Source: CAZIMM01 sp964540415
Lineage (GTDB): Bacteria; Bacillota; Clostridia; Oscillospirales; Acutalibacteraceae
Direction: 5' to 3'
Assembly (NCBI GenBank): GCA_964540415.1
Contig: CAZIMM010000009.1
Coordinates: 1 to 46,358 of the forward strand
DNA length: 46,358 nt
Shown here: piece after piece, positions 1 through 8,177 of the stretch
How positions within the stretch are numbered: the stretch's first letter is position 1
Layout of the letters: each line of letters opens with the position of its first letter
Notes under the pieces: generated by a model
The model's input: the letters and a program-made list of their open reading frames with translations, nothing else
The model's database searches: none
What the model was told of the DNA's origin: nothing
Program-made: the position numbers and the translations under genes

Positions 1-1383
1 AAATTGCTTGATTCCGCACTCAGAATCGACAAAAGCTTCGATTTGGTTGGGAGAACTGTTACGGTGGGGCCGCGAAGCGCACGAATGTATTTCGTGGACG
101 GCTTTGTCAAAGACGGTACTATGGTTAAAATCCTTCAGTTTTTTATGGAAGCAAGTGCCAAGGATCTGGATAAGCTGAAAACCACCAGAGATTTTGCAAA
201 CCGTTTTATCAGCTACACGGAGACCGACGTCGTCTCGAATCTCGAGCAGGTTGTCAACTTTATTCTTTCCGGCGCACTAGCGCTGGTTGTTGAGGGCTAT
301 TCAGAAGTTATTCTCATTGATGTGCGCACATATCCCGTGCGCAGTGTCGATGAACCGGAGAACGACAAAGTTCTTCGCGGGCCTCACGACGGCTTTGTTG
401 AAACGGTTATATTCAACACGGCCATGATACGCCGCCGTATCAGAGACACCTCGCTGACGATGGAATACATCCAGGTCGGCAAGGTGTCAAAAACGGACGT
501 CGTTCTCTGTTATCTTGAAGGGACGGCTGACCCGAAGCTGATTGACAACCTTCGCAAACGCATCAAACAAACAAGTATCAGTGCGCTGACCATGAGCCAG
601 GAGAGCCTTTCCGAATGCCTTGTACACAAGCACTGGTACAACCCCTTCCCCAGAGTCAGATACACCGAGCGCCCGGACGCCGCCGCTGCATGCATAAATG
701 AAGGCAGCGTTATTGTGCTTGTGGACAACTCCCCTTCCGCGATGATCGCTCCCACGGGAATATTCGATTTTTTGCAGGACACAAACGATTACTACTTCCC
801 GCCGCTCATCGGAACCTATATCAAGGCTGTAAGAATTTTGACTTTTGCACTGACATTTTTGCTCACTCCCGTATGGTTTTTGCTCATCAGAAATCCGGAA
901 ATAATTCCGGAATGGCTATCCTTTATAACAATCGAGAGCGAGTTCCGTGTGCCGATTATTATGCAGCTGCTGCTCGGCGAGCTGATAATTGATTGCCTGA
1001 AACTGGCCTCACTCAACACACCGGCAGCCCTGAGCAACTCATTCAGCGTCATAGGGGCATTGGTGCTCGGAGATTTTGCGGTTGAAGCACAGTGGTTTGT
1101 GCCGGAGATAGTTCTTTATATGGCATTTGTCGCACTGACAAACTTCACACAGCCGAGTTACGAGCTCGGATACGCCTTCAAGCTTTCGAGAACACTAATA
1201 TTGATTTTTACGCAGTTTTTCAACTACTGGGGATTTATCGGCGCCTTCATTGTTGTTCTGCTGCTGATTTCGTTCAACAAGACCATTTCTGGCAGATGCT
1301 ATCTTTATCCGCTCATACCCTTCAACGGAAAAGCACTTGCAAGGCTTCTGTTCCGCGTTCCCATAAGCAGCAAAAACAGCTGA
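1..1383 (+). CDS. spoVAF: Spore germination protein, GerA/SpoVAF family (5' truncated)
   Basis: Membrane protein of the GerA A-subunit superfamily, most like SpoVAF, which works with the SpoVA channel or germinant receptors in the inner spore membrane. The reading frame is open to the first base, and a TTG at position 4 is the first possible start. Homologues have more residues before the conserved FVDGFVKD segment, so the N-terminus is probably cut by the window edge. The soluble half carries the family block VRSVDEPE...RGPHDGF followed by IRRRIR. Several hydrophobic segments follow in the last 200 residues, and the tail YPLIPFNGKALARLLFR is SpoVAF-like. It converges on the lipoprotein gene with only 14 bases between stop codons and no visible terminator. 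GerA family membership is firm; SpoVAF rather than a receptor A subunit is judged from memory of the ends of the protein. Confidence 0.82.
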   Translation, partial: KLLDSALRIDKSFDLVGRTVTVGPRSARMYFVDGFVKDGTMVKILQFFMEASAKDLDKLKTTRDFANRFISYTETDVVSNLEQVVNFILSGALALVVEGYSEVILIDVRTYPVRSVDEPENDKVLRGPHDGFVETVIFNTAMIRRRIRDTSLTMEYIQVGKVSKTDVVLCYLEGTADPKLIDNLRKRIKQTSISALTMSQESLSECLVHKHWYNPFPRVRYTERPDAAAACINEGSVIVLVDNSPSAMIAPTGIFDFLQDTNDYYFPPLIGTYIKAVRILTFALTFLLTPVWFLLIRNPEIIPEWLSFITIESEFRVPIIMQLLLGELIIDCLKLASLNTPAALSNSFSVIGALVLGDFAVEAQWFVPEIVLYMAFVALTNFTQPSYELGYAFKLSRTLILIFTQFFNYWGFIGAFIVVLLLISFNKTISGRCYLYPLIPFNGKALARLLFRVPISSKNS

Positions 1384-1397
1384 CCGATATTGTTGAC

Positions 1398-2972
1398 TCA
1401 ATCGCCTATGCCGGGTGTCTGATAAACAAACATTACGTTTGATTCCGCTTCTGGCGGTGCAATTGAATAGATGTCATATTCCTCGGCAAAATCGAGCATC
1501 AGCGAAAGCTTTTCGAGCAGAACGTCCGCGTTATCCGCAAGATCTCCGTATTCAGAAAGAGTTGAAGCCAGCTCCGAGGTGTCAATGCTGTCAAGCACGC
1601 TTTTGAGGTTATCGATGTTTTCCTCTTTCATCAGGTTTGACAGCACCTCGGTCAGCTCCTTGTTTTCATCGAGCTGTGACTTGATTTGCGCAAGGCTGTT
1701 CAGGGTTTCCGGCAGAGCATTTATTGCGGCTTTGAACTCCGGATTTTCCATGTCCTTTGAAAACTCCTCCATTATCGGCACCACTGCATCCATGTTTTCC
1801 GCAAGCTCGGGGGCAACCTTAATAAAGTTTTTGAACACGGGGTTAGACATGAGCTTGATAAAGTCCTGCACCTCTTCACTGTCAAGAGACGTGAGCAATT
1901 TTGAAAACGCTTCAATGTTTTCAGGCGTCAGATATTTCGGAAGCACGTCAAAAAGAATACGGTTTTGCTTATAGAGCGCGACAGCATCATCCACAACGGA
2001 GACCAAGCCGGAAATTTTGTCGGGGCTTTCAATGAACGAGCTGAGAAGGTTTTTCGGATCGATTGCAGAAAAAGTGCTTTCAAGCGCTTTAAGCTGAGTT
2101 AGAGTTTTTTTCAAATCGTCAACCGTGGTGGGTATATTCAGCTCTGCGCCGAGTGAGGACAGCGGGATGGCGGCAAAATAGATGTTGCCGAGGCTGAAAT
2201 TGTCTGCCGCTGCCGTGACGGAAAAGCTGCCGTTAAAGTCAAAGTCTCCGAGGTCAAGCTCATCAAGTCCGAGCGTCTCGTTAATTCCGGGGATGCCGAC
2301 AAACAGCGCGATTTCCTTTGTGCCGTCACCGATGAGCTTGCCGTTTTCGATTGCCGTTCCGCTGAACTGCGTGTGCGGCAGTATCATCCCGCCGACAACA
2401 ATCATCGGGTTGTAAATCTCAACGCTTTTGCCGTTGACGGTTGCAACCTTTTTTATGTTATTTTCGGTGACAATTTCAATTTTAACGTTTCCGCTTTTTC
2501 CCGAAATTTTTTCGGGCGAAATCTCGGCACCGTCCAAATAATATTTGATTGAAATATCAACAGGAAGTTCTTTTTTGCTTTCGCCGCTGTAATAAAGGTC
2601 TGTTGTGCCCATGTTCCATGTCAGAGCAGTGCCGTTTTTTACGGGCAGAACATCACCCTTGATGTTGACAATATTGTCAAGGTCACTTAAATCCTTCACT
2701 GCGACCTCACCGATATCGGTGTGCAGCCAGTCGGAGACAGACACGGTTTTGACTTTTCCGGAAGAATCCATGTTGACATAAACCGTCTCGCTCTTTGTCA
2801 GGCTGCCGGGAGCAGCAGAGTATTCCTTTTGCTCAACAATATTTGTTGTTTCGCCTGTTCCGGTTGTTTCTCCGTCGTTTTTTCCGGCACAGCCGCCGAG
2901 CAATATGAGGGACAGTGCAAGCAAAACAGCGGTTGTTTTTTGCATCAGCTTCACGTATTGCATCTTTTTCAT
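1398..2972 (-). CDS. Membrane lipoprotein partnered with an MMPL transporter
   Basis: A 524-residue exported lipoprotein. It has a basic N-terminus, a hydrophobic stretch and a lipobox LGGC with Cys28 as the lipid-modified residue, followed by a low-complexity Gly/Thr/Glu linker. The first half of the mature protein looks like a beta-rich domain (YNPMIVVGGMILP, then KEIALFVGIPGINETLGLDEL). The second half is long amphipathic helix rich in Leu, Asp, Glu, Lys and Asn, resembling the helical parts of YhgE/Pip-type proteins. The start is set by GGGGAG about 7 bases upstream of the ATG. It lies 30 bases after the MMPL transporter gene and is surely co-transcribed with it. I infer that it is a periplasm-side or surface accessory of that transporter; the substrate cannot be read from the sequence. 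Confidence 0.8.
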   Translation of the reverse strand: MKKMQYVKLMQKTTAVLLALSLILLGGCAGKNDGETTGTGETTNIVEQKEYSAAPGSLTKSETVYVNMDSSGKVKTVSVSDWLHTDIGEVAVKDLSDLDNIVNIKGDVLPVKNGTALTWNMGTTDLYYSGESKKELPVDISIKYYLDGAEISPEKISGKSGNVKIEIVTENNIKKVATVNGKSVEIYNPMIVVGGMILPHTQFSGTAIENGKLIGDGTKEIALFVGIPGINETLGLDELDLGDFDFNGSFSVTAAADNFSLGNIYFAAIPLSSLGAELNIPTTVDDLKKTLTQLKALESTFSAIDPKNLLSSFIESPDKISGLVSVVDDAVALYKQNRILFDVLPKYLTPENIEAFSKLLTSLDSEEVQDFIKLMSNPVFKNFIKVAPELAENMDAVVPIMEEFSKDMENPEFKAAINALPETLNSLAQIKSQLDENKELTEVLSNLMKEENIDNLKSVLDSIDTSELASTLSEYGDLADNADVLLEKLSLMLDFAEEYDIYSIAPPEAESNVMFVYQTPGIGD

Positions 2973-3002
2973 ATAATAACTCCCCTTTAATAAAGTATTA
3001 TT

Positions 3003-5123
3003 TCAATTACATTTCGTTTCGGCACTGTCATTTGCGCGCTTCGTGACTCGTTTTGTCTTTTTTACGCGCCAGCCGGATGTGGTTTTGTTGATTGTTCCCT
3101 CAAGCAGATAGAGTATCGGGGTGAGAATGAAAACAATCACAAATGCGCTGATAACCGAGCCTCTTGCGAGCAACAGGCACAGGCTTCGGATTATGCTGAT
3201 GTCGCAAATCAGATAAACTCCGAATGTTGCACCGAAGAACACAAGCGCGCTTTGGCAAATTGATCTGTCCGATTCGTTTGCTGCAATTCTCATGGCATCT
3301 TTTTTGCTCAAGCCTTTTCTGAGTTCTTCTCTGAAACGTGTCGTAATCAGGATTGCGTAATCGACTGTTGCACCTAATTGCACGCAGCCGATAATTGTCG
3401 GCCCGATGAACGGAATTGTTGTGCCGGTGAAATATGAGATTGCAAGATTTATCATTATTGCAAGTTCGATTGATGCAACAAGAATCAGCGGCACGGAAAT
3501 TGACTTGAACACAATTGCAATAAGAAGGAAAATTGCGGCTATAGAAATGATACTCGTAACCTTGAAATCAATGTCGGTTATGTCTATCAAATCCTTGGTC
3601 AGAGCACCCTCTCCTGTTATCACGCCGTTTTTGTCATAAGTTTTTACAATGCTGTTCAGTTCATCAAGCTGAGCAATTTCTTCCGGCGTTGCGGCGGCAT
3701 AGCTTGTGTTGAGCATCATGAGCTGTTTGCCGTCCTTGATACAGATATTTTTGATTGAGTCGGGAAGCACGGAAAGCGGAATTGACGGCCCGACAAAGCT
3801 GCTCAGAGATATCACGTTTGTTATTCCGTCAACCTTCTCCATACGGTTTGTCATTTCGCTCATGTCGCCGGCATCCATGTTTTCGTCAACAATGACAAAG
3901 TGGGTGGTGGTCATGTTGAATTCCTCTTTCATTCTGTTGAGCGCGGAAATCGAGGGCAAATCCTGCGGCATTGCGAGACTGATATTGTAGTAAACATCAA
4001 CATTGTTTCTGCCGTACAGTGAAATGAGCAAAATCGGAATAAACAATGCAGCGAGCAATCTGCTGTGTTTCAGAGTGAATTCGTTAATTCTATTGAAGCT
4101 GAAAAGCAGGCTGCGGTGCTTTGTTTTTGTTATCGGTTTGTCGAGAATAAGAATCAGTGCAGGAAGCAGGGTGAGAACCGTTACAACACCGAGCACAACT
4201 CCCTTTGCCATCACCAATCCGATATCAAGGCCGAGGGTGAAGGTCATAAAGCACAGAGCCAGAAAGCCGAAAACCGTTGTGGCAGACGAACCGACAAGAG
4301 ACATAAAGCTGCCCTTAATTGCGTGCGCCATCGCCTCGGTTTTATCCGGATAGCGAAGCTTTTCCTCCTCAAAGCGGTCAAGCAGAAACACCGAATAATC
4401 CATTGTAACGCCCAGCTGAAGTATTGCGGCGATGCACTGAGTGATGTAGGATATTTCGCCGAAAACAAAGTTTGTTCCCATGTTGTAAACAACCGCCGCG
4501 CCGAGTGCCGCAAGAAGAATAAACGGCATAATCCACGAGGTTACGGTGAAAGAGAGAATGAAAAGCGCAATGGCTATTGCAATGGATATATATATTGGCG
4601 CCTGACTGTCCGCAAGGTCCTTGGTGTCCGTTGTGATTGCCGAAACGCCGCTGAGAAACATGTTTTTTGTCAGAAGCCTGCGAATTGTTTTTATCGCGTT
4701 CATTGTTGTTTCGGATGCGCCGCCGTTTTCGTACTGCACCATCATGAGCGTCGCATTGCCGTCTTCGGAATAAAAGATATCCGTTGCGGCATCCGGAAGC
4801 ATGCTCTCGGGAATTGTTATGTCGGCGATGTCATCAATCCACAGCACCGCGCTGACGCCCTCAACTCCGGCAATCTGCTGTTTAAGCTTAACGGTGTCCT
4901 TGGCCGGCGCGTTTTCAACAATCACAATTGAGCTTGCCGCGTTGTGAAAGGTTACGTCAAGCACTTTTTCTCCCTGAACCGATTCCACATCGTCCGGCAG
5001 ATATGTAAGTATATCATAATTTACAGCCGTGCCCAGATATCCGAACACACACGGAACAATCAGCGCAGCGCATATCAGCAGCACCGTTTTCGGGTGCTCA
5101 GCTATTAATCTCGCCAATTTCAT
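3003..5123 (-). CDS. MMPL/RND-family transporter
   Basis: A 706-residue transporter of the RND superfamily (MMPL/HAE3 type), expected to export a lipid-like or hydrophobic compound using the proton gradient. It shows the two-repeat architecture: an N-terminal membrane helix, an extracytoplasmic domain (about residues 35-170), a bundle of helices with GVTMDYSVFLLDRF near residue 238, a second extracytoplasmic domain, and a second bundle with the matching GATVDYAILITTRF. The Asp of each DY motif sits where proton-relay residues lie in this family. The start codon overlaps the stop of the tetR gene as ATGA, so translation is coupled. The C-terminus is Lys/Arg rich. Control by the upstream TetR protein is very likely. 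The exported substrate is unknown. Confidence 0.93.
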   Translation of the reverse strand: MKLARLIAEHPKTVLLICAALIVPCVFGYLGTAVNYDILTYLPDDVESVQGEKVLDVTFHNAASSIVIVENAPAKDTVKLKQQIAGVEGVSAVLWIDDIADITIPESMLPDAATDIFYSEDGNATLMMVQYENGGASETTMNAIKTIRRLLTKNMFLSGVSAITTDTKDLADSQAPIYISIAIAIALFILSFTVTSWIMPFILLAALGAAVVYNMGTNFVFGEISYITQCIAAILQLGVTMDYSVFLLDRFEEEKLRYPDKTEAMAHAIKGSFMSLVGSSATTVFGFLALCFMTFTLGLDIGLVMAKGVVLGVVTVLTLLPALILILDKPITKTKHRSLLFSFNRINEFTLKHSRLLAALFIPILLISLYGRNNVDVYYNISLAMPQDLPSISALNRMKEEFNMTTTHFVIVDENMDAGDMSEMTNRMEKVDGITNVISLSSFVGPSIPLSVLPDSIKNICIKDGKQLMMLNTSYAAATPEEIAQLDELNSIVKTYDKNGVITGEGALTKDLIDITDIDFKVTSIISIAAIFLLIAIVFKSISVPLILVASIELAIMINLAISYFTGTTIPFIGPTIIGCVQLGATVDYAILITTRFREELRKGLSKKDAMRIAANESDRSICQSALVFFGATFGVYLICDISIIRSLCLLLARGSVISAFVIVFILTPILYLLEGTINKTTSGWRVKKTKRVTKRANDSAETKCN

Positions 5124-5722
5124 GTTGCTTTCCCCCCACTTAAAACTGTTCTTATCATTCTATGCACTTCCGGCAGCAATTCATCCACTGTGTATGGCCT
5201 TCCTTTGATTATTGCCTCACAGCAGACGGTGCCGACCGAATTAAAAAGTATATAAAGCTTTCTTCTCGCTCCGTCATGCGTATGCCCCTCCGCCACAAGT
5301 CCTTCGGTGAGCATCTGAATCGGGCTCTGCTTATTCGGTTCATTGGTGTCAAGAATCGCATAACAAACCGAAAGATTTTTTGAAACAATCGGCACAAACT
5401 CTTTGCTTGCTTTCAATCTGGAAACAACCTTGTCAAAAAACCATATTGATTTTTCAACGCAGCTCATCTTTTCACTTTTTTCAAGGCTGTTCATCTCATC
5501 AAATATATCATAAAACACCTGCGTGCTTTTGTATGCGATAATCTGATCAAGCAAATCATATTTGTCCTGAAAATAGAGATAGAAAGTGCCCTTCGCAACA
5601 CCCGCGAGTTTCACAACCTCGTCGATTGCCGTAGTGTTTATTCCCTTTTCAACAAACAGGTCACACGCCGCGTCAAGAAGCTTGATGCGCTTCGCCAGTT
5701 TGTTCTGTGCAACGGTTGCCAT
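5120..5722 (-). CDS. TetR-family transcriptional regulator
   Basis: A 200-residue TetR-type repressor. The N-terminal DNA-binding domain is clear: an AACDLFVEKG helix, then the helix-turn-helix TAIDEVVKLAGVAKGTFYLYF at about residues 31-51, with the family's typical GTFYLYFQDKYDLL ending. The C-terminal half is the variable ligand-binding domain. GAGGTGATAAT precedes the ATG. It is the first gene of an operon with the MMPL transporter (4-base overlap) and the lipoprotein. Two palindromes that flank and overlap its own promoter make autorepression, with control of the transporter, the likely role. The inducing ligand is unknown. Confidence 0.93.
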   Translation of the reverse strand: MATVAQNKLAKRIKLLDAACDLFVEKGINTTAIDEVVKLAGVAKGTFYLYFQDKYDLLDQIIAYKSTQVFYDIFDEMNSLEKSEKMSCVEKSIWFFDKVVSRLKASKEFVPIVSKNLSVCYAILDTNEPNKQSPIQMLTEGLVAEGHTHDGARRKLYILFNSVGTVCCEAIIKGRPYTVDELLPEVHRMIRTVLSGGKAT

Positions 5723-5739
5723 ATTATCACCTCACAAAA

Positions 5740-5754
5740 ATGACTATCAGTCAT
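5740..5754. promoter_or_regulatory. TetR operator 1 (palindrome)
   Basis: The perfect inverted repeat ATGACT-ATC-AGTCAT lies between the -10 box and the start codon of the tetR gene, close to the expected transcription start. It shares the TGACTAT core with a second palindrome 37 bases away. The position suits a repressor that blocks RNA polymerase. Confidence 0.7.
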
Positions 5755-5762
5755 TACTTTGC

Positions 5763-5791
5763 ATTTTACCGCAAAACTGACCAATAGTCAA
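5763..5791 (-). promoter_or_regulatory. SigA-type promoter of the tetR-MMPL-lipoprotein operon
   Basis: On the minus strand, -35 TTGACT (5786-5791) and -10 TAAAAT (5763-5768) are separated by 17 bases. The -35 overlaps operator 2 and operator 1 lies just downstream of the -10, the usual layout of an autoregulated TetR promoter. Confidence 0.7.
5778..5790. promoter_or_regulatory. TetR operator 2 (palindrome)
   Basis: TGACCAATAGTCA, read on the minus strand as TGACTATTGGTCA, is a near-perfect inverted repeat sharing the TGACTAT half-site with operator 1. It covers the -35 box of the tetR promoter. Confidence 0.65.
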
Positions 5792-5818
5792 TATTTTTAG
5801 ATATCTTTTATTTTTTGT

Positions 5819-6544
5819 TCACATTTGGACGCTGCTTTTTTTGAATGCAGACTTTTCACTTTCAGTCTGACAGAGAGAAGTTTCGATGAGCGAATACGAA
5901 CCGTTCCTCAGTATCTCAAGCAAATCGTCATTGCTGGAAATACGTCTGTTTGTGACTATGCCTCCCTTTGCCAGCTGAGCAGGACTATGAAAATCACTGC
6001 CGCTCACCCGAATGGGGAAGCCTGAGCTCTGCGCCCATTTCGCCGCCTTGACATTCTCCGAATCGCTTCCGGCTTTTCCGTTATAGACCTCCGCGCCGTC
6101 AAGAACGGATTTGCAGACTCTTGTTATGAGCGGTCTGAACGGATGCGCCTGAAGAAAAAGCATATTGTTATTATGTGCGAGCTTACTGAATCTGTTTTGA
6201 TAGTACATCATCAGATTGCCGCTGTTTTTCAGAAATTCCTCTGTCACGCCGTAGACAAGATAATCGTTGACCGTTGCATAAAACCTTAATTCCATACCGA
6301 GAAGGATCGTAAAATCCTCCCCTGCCTCATCGAGTGCCCTACGGTAGCCCTCAAGGTAATAATCAATGTGCTTTTGCGGAGCAAAAACCTTGTCGGGAAG
6401 AAACGTCAGGGGCGAATAATGATCTGTGATGACAATTCCGCTGTATCCTTTTTCCTTATACATACGCACAATGTCGCGTGCCGGAACCTGTCCGCAGCGG
6501 CTGACCTCTTTTGTGTGGCAATGAAGCTCATATTTGTATTCCAC
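5819..6544 (-). CDS. PHP-domain metal-dependent phosphoesterase
   Basis: A PHP-superfamily hydrolase of 241 residues. The visible metal-binding motifs are HCH at residues 8-10, the TDH triplet that follows GYSGIVI, QAHP in the middle, and SDFHSP near the end, which fit the three-metal PHP site. Proteins of this kind hydrolyse phosphomonoesters or nucleotide phosphates; the substrate here is not known. I chose the GTG at 6544: it has GGTGAGGTGATAACC in front and starts the protein just before the HxH motif. An ATG 24 bases further upstream would overlap the preceding gene and lacks a comparable site. It follows the hemolysin III-type gene with a 5-base gap, so the two form an operon. Confidence 0.85.
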   Translation of the reverse strand: MEYKYELHCHTKEVSRCGQVPARDIVRMYKEKGYSGIVITDHYSPLTFLPDKVFAPQKHIDYYLEGYRRALDEAGEDFTILLGMELRFYATVNDYLVYGVTEEFLKNSGNLMMYYQNRFSKLAHNNNMLFLQAHPFRPLITRVCKSVLDGAEVYNGKAGSDSENVKAAKWAQSSGFPIRVSGSDFHSPAQLAKGGIVTNRRISSNDDLLEILRNGSYSLIETSLCQTESEKSAFKKSSVQM

Positions 6545-6549
6545 GGTTA

Positions 6550-7233
6550 TCACCTCACCAATATACAATATTTAAATATGCCGACAAACTGCAATATGCT
6601 TCCCAAAATGACGAACAGATGGAAAACGCTGTGGGTGTATCTGTAGCCCTTGCTTCCCAAGCCGTACAGAACTGTTCCGAGAGTGTAGGCAACTCCGCCT
6701 GCGAGAATCCACGCAAAGAATTGCATATCGTAACACTCAAGCAAAGGCTTGAGTGCAAAAACAATGCACCAGCCGATTGTCATATAACATATCATTGAAA
6801 AGACCTTATATTTTTTCAAATCTATTGCCGTGAACACCGTCCCGAGAACAGAACCGCCCCAGATAATCCCGAACAACGTCCAGGCAAGAGCGGGCTTTGA
6901 CTCTCGGATGCCGGTGAGAAGAATCGGTGTATACGTTCCGGCAATAAGCAAAAAAATCGTGCAATGGTCAATAATCTGAAAAACAATTTTTGCAAGCCTG
7001 CCGGTTAAGCCGTGATAAATGCTGGACATTGTGTAAAGCATAATCATCGATATTCCGTAAATCATCCCGCTTGCAAAGCCCCACAGATTTCCGCAGGCAA
7101 CCGAATAAACAACGCACAGCACAAGCGCGGCAATTCCGAATGCTCCGCCCGTTATATGAGAAACCATGTTAAATATTTCCTCGCCACGGGTGTAGTCCGG
7201 CAGCTGTCTGTCAATGAGTTTTGTCCGTGTCAT
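6550..7233 (-). CDS. Hemolysin III / PAQR-like membrane protein
   Basis: A 227-residue integral membrane protein of the hemolysin III (YqfA, PAQR-like) family with about seven hydrophobic segments. Diagnostic motifs are the N-terminal EEIFNMVSHITGG, MSSIYHGL, DHCTIFLLIAGTYTP and, near the end, THSVFHLFVILGS. Their conserved His and Asp residues form the metal-binding site of PAQR-like proteins. The length is typical. Despite the family name, haemolytic activity should not be assumed; roles in membrane lipid or metal homeostasis have been suggested for relatives. It is first in a two-gene operon with the PHP protein and is divergent from the XRE regulator. Confidence 0.92.
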   Translation of the reverse strand: MTRTKLIDRQLPDYTRGEEIFNMVSHITGGAFGIAALVLCVVYSVACGNLWGFASGMIYGISMIMLYTMSSIYHGLTGRLAKIVFQIIDHCTIFLLIAGTYTPILLTGIRESKPALAWTLFGIIWGGSVLGTVFTAIDLKKYKVFSMICYMTIGWCIVFALKPLLECYDMQFFAWILAGGVAYTLGTVLYGLGSKGYRYTHSVFHLFVILGSILQFVGIFKYCILVR

Positions 7234-7265
7234 TACGGCACACTTCCTTTCGCCTTGATGAGCAT

Positions 7266-7294
7266 ATTATATCCGCCGGCGGCTAAAATGTCAC
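7266..7294 (-). promoter_or_regulatory. Promoter of the hemolysin III-PHP operon
   Basis: Minus strand -35 GTGACA (7289-7294) and -10 TATAAT (7266-7271) with a 17-base spacer, 32 bases upstream of the ATG. This is close to the SigA consensus. Confidence 0.65.
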
Positions 7295-7353
7295 CCTCCT
7301 GTTTGTAAAACGAGTCTACTCTGCGGGTCTTGCTCGGTAGAATTCACAAAAGT

Positions 7354-7374
7354 GACTCTACCCACGGTAGAGTC
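7354..7374. promoter_or_regulatory. Palindromic operator candidate between divergent promoters
   Basis: Perfect inverted repeat GACTCTACC-CAC-GGTAGAGTC with 9-base arms. It ends 11 bases before the -35 of the xre gene and lies about 60 bases from the -35 of the divergent operon. A related half-site, GGTAGAAT, lies at 7336-7343 and another, AGTCTAC, near 7313. A binding site for the neighbouring XRE protein or another dimeric regulator is inferred. Confidence 0.5.
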
Positions 7375-7385
7375 GGCTTTAGTTC

Positions 7386-7414
7386 TTGATTTTTCGGTGG
7401 AAAGCGTGTATAAT
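7386..7414 (+). promoter_or_regulatory. Promoter of the XRE regulator gene
   Basis: -35 TTGATT (7386-7391) and -10 TATAAT (7409-7414) with a 17-base spacer, about 50 bases before the start codon. Confidence 0.65.
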
Positions 7415-7465
7415 TGCTGACAGAAAAGGAGCGGCACCGTATGCCGCTTGTCGGGGGGGAAAAGG

Positions 7466-8062
7466 ATGAACGAGCAGGAACTCAAGAGCACTGTTGCCTC
7501 AAACATCACAGCTTACCGAAAGCTGTACGGCTATACTCAGCTTGAATTTGCCGAGAAGCTCAACTATTCCGACAAGGCGGTTTCAAAGTGGGAACGCGGA
7601 GAGAGCCTACCGGACATATTTGTTTTGAGCAAAATTGCCGAAATGTTTGAAATAACCCTCAACGATCTCACATCATCCTCACCGGGGAAAAGGCTGCTGA
7701 CCGCATCTGCAAAAAAGAAAAAGCATCAGTTCATAACGGCACTCGCGGTGGGATTGGTTTGGTTGTCGTTTTCTGTTGTATTCTTTTTGTTGAAGGTTTT
7801 TGACTTTTCGGTTTTTATGCCTTCTTTTGTTTTCATCCTCGCCGTACCGGTTTCATTCATTGTTCTGGTTGTTTTCGGCAAGCTTTGGTGGAGTCTGGCT
7901 TTCCGCTCGATCTCTGTGAGCGCATTAATTTGGAGCACAGCTGCCGCCATTGCCTTTCCGTTTGAAAACAAAAATCTTTATTATGCCTTTCTTGTTGCTT
8001 CCGTGCTCCAGATTCTCACAATTCTATGGTTCTGGATGAAGCGTCATTCAAGAAAGCACTGA
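7466..8062 (+). CDS. Membrane-anchored XRE-family regulator
   Basis: A 198-residue protein with an N-terminal Cro/CI-type helix-turn-helix (about residues 11-66). The core YGYTQLEFAEKLNYSDKAVSKWERG followed by LPDIFVLSKIAEMF is the common clostridial XRE pattern. A basic KKKKH linker leads into a C-terminal half of about four hydrophobic segments ending in RHSRKH. This is a one-component regulator tethered to the membrane, which may sense an envelope signal. The ATG at 7466 follows GGGGGGGAAAAGG and starts at the HTH domain; an upstream TTG would add six residues without better support. It is divergent from the hemolysin III operon and shares a regulatory region with it. Its targets are unknown. 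Confidence 0.88.
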   Translation: MNEQELKSTVASNITAYRKLYGYTQLEFAEKLNYSDKAVSKWERGESLPDIFVLSKIAEMFEITLNDLTSSSPGKRLLTASAKKKKHQFITALAVGLVWLSFSVVFFLLKVFDFSVFMPSFVFILAVPVSFIVLVVFGKLWWSLAFRSISVSALIWSTAAAIAFPFENKNLYYAFLVASVLQILTILWFWMKRHSRKH

Positions 8063-8078
8063 TATTTTCAGCATTTTT

Positions 8079-8107
8079 GCGCGTTCCGAACGGGGATGCG
8101 CTTTTTT
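8079..8107 (+). terminator. Intrinsic terminator after the XRE gene
   Basis: A nine-base-pair stem (GCGC arms plus a G-U-containing upper part, loop GAACG) followed by six T residues, 16 bases after the stop codon. Confidence 0.75.
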
Positions 8108-8116
8108 CATTTTTTA

Positions 8117-8145
8117 TGAACATTTTTCATGCTGCCGAATATAAT
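8117..8145 (+). promoter_or_regulatory. Weak promoter candidate for the repeat protein gene
   Basis: -10 TATAAT (8140-8145) is clear. The best -35 at 17 bases is TGAACA (8117-8122), only four of six consensus bases. It could instead be read by a sporulation sigma factor; no clean match was found. Confidence 0.4.
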
Positions 8146-8177
8146 GTAAGGACACAATGTTACAGGAGATGAAGCGC

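Noticed and set aside
4065..4931. 288-codon plus-strand frame
   Set aside because: Antisense to the MMPL transporter; composition is that of a shadow frame.
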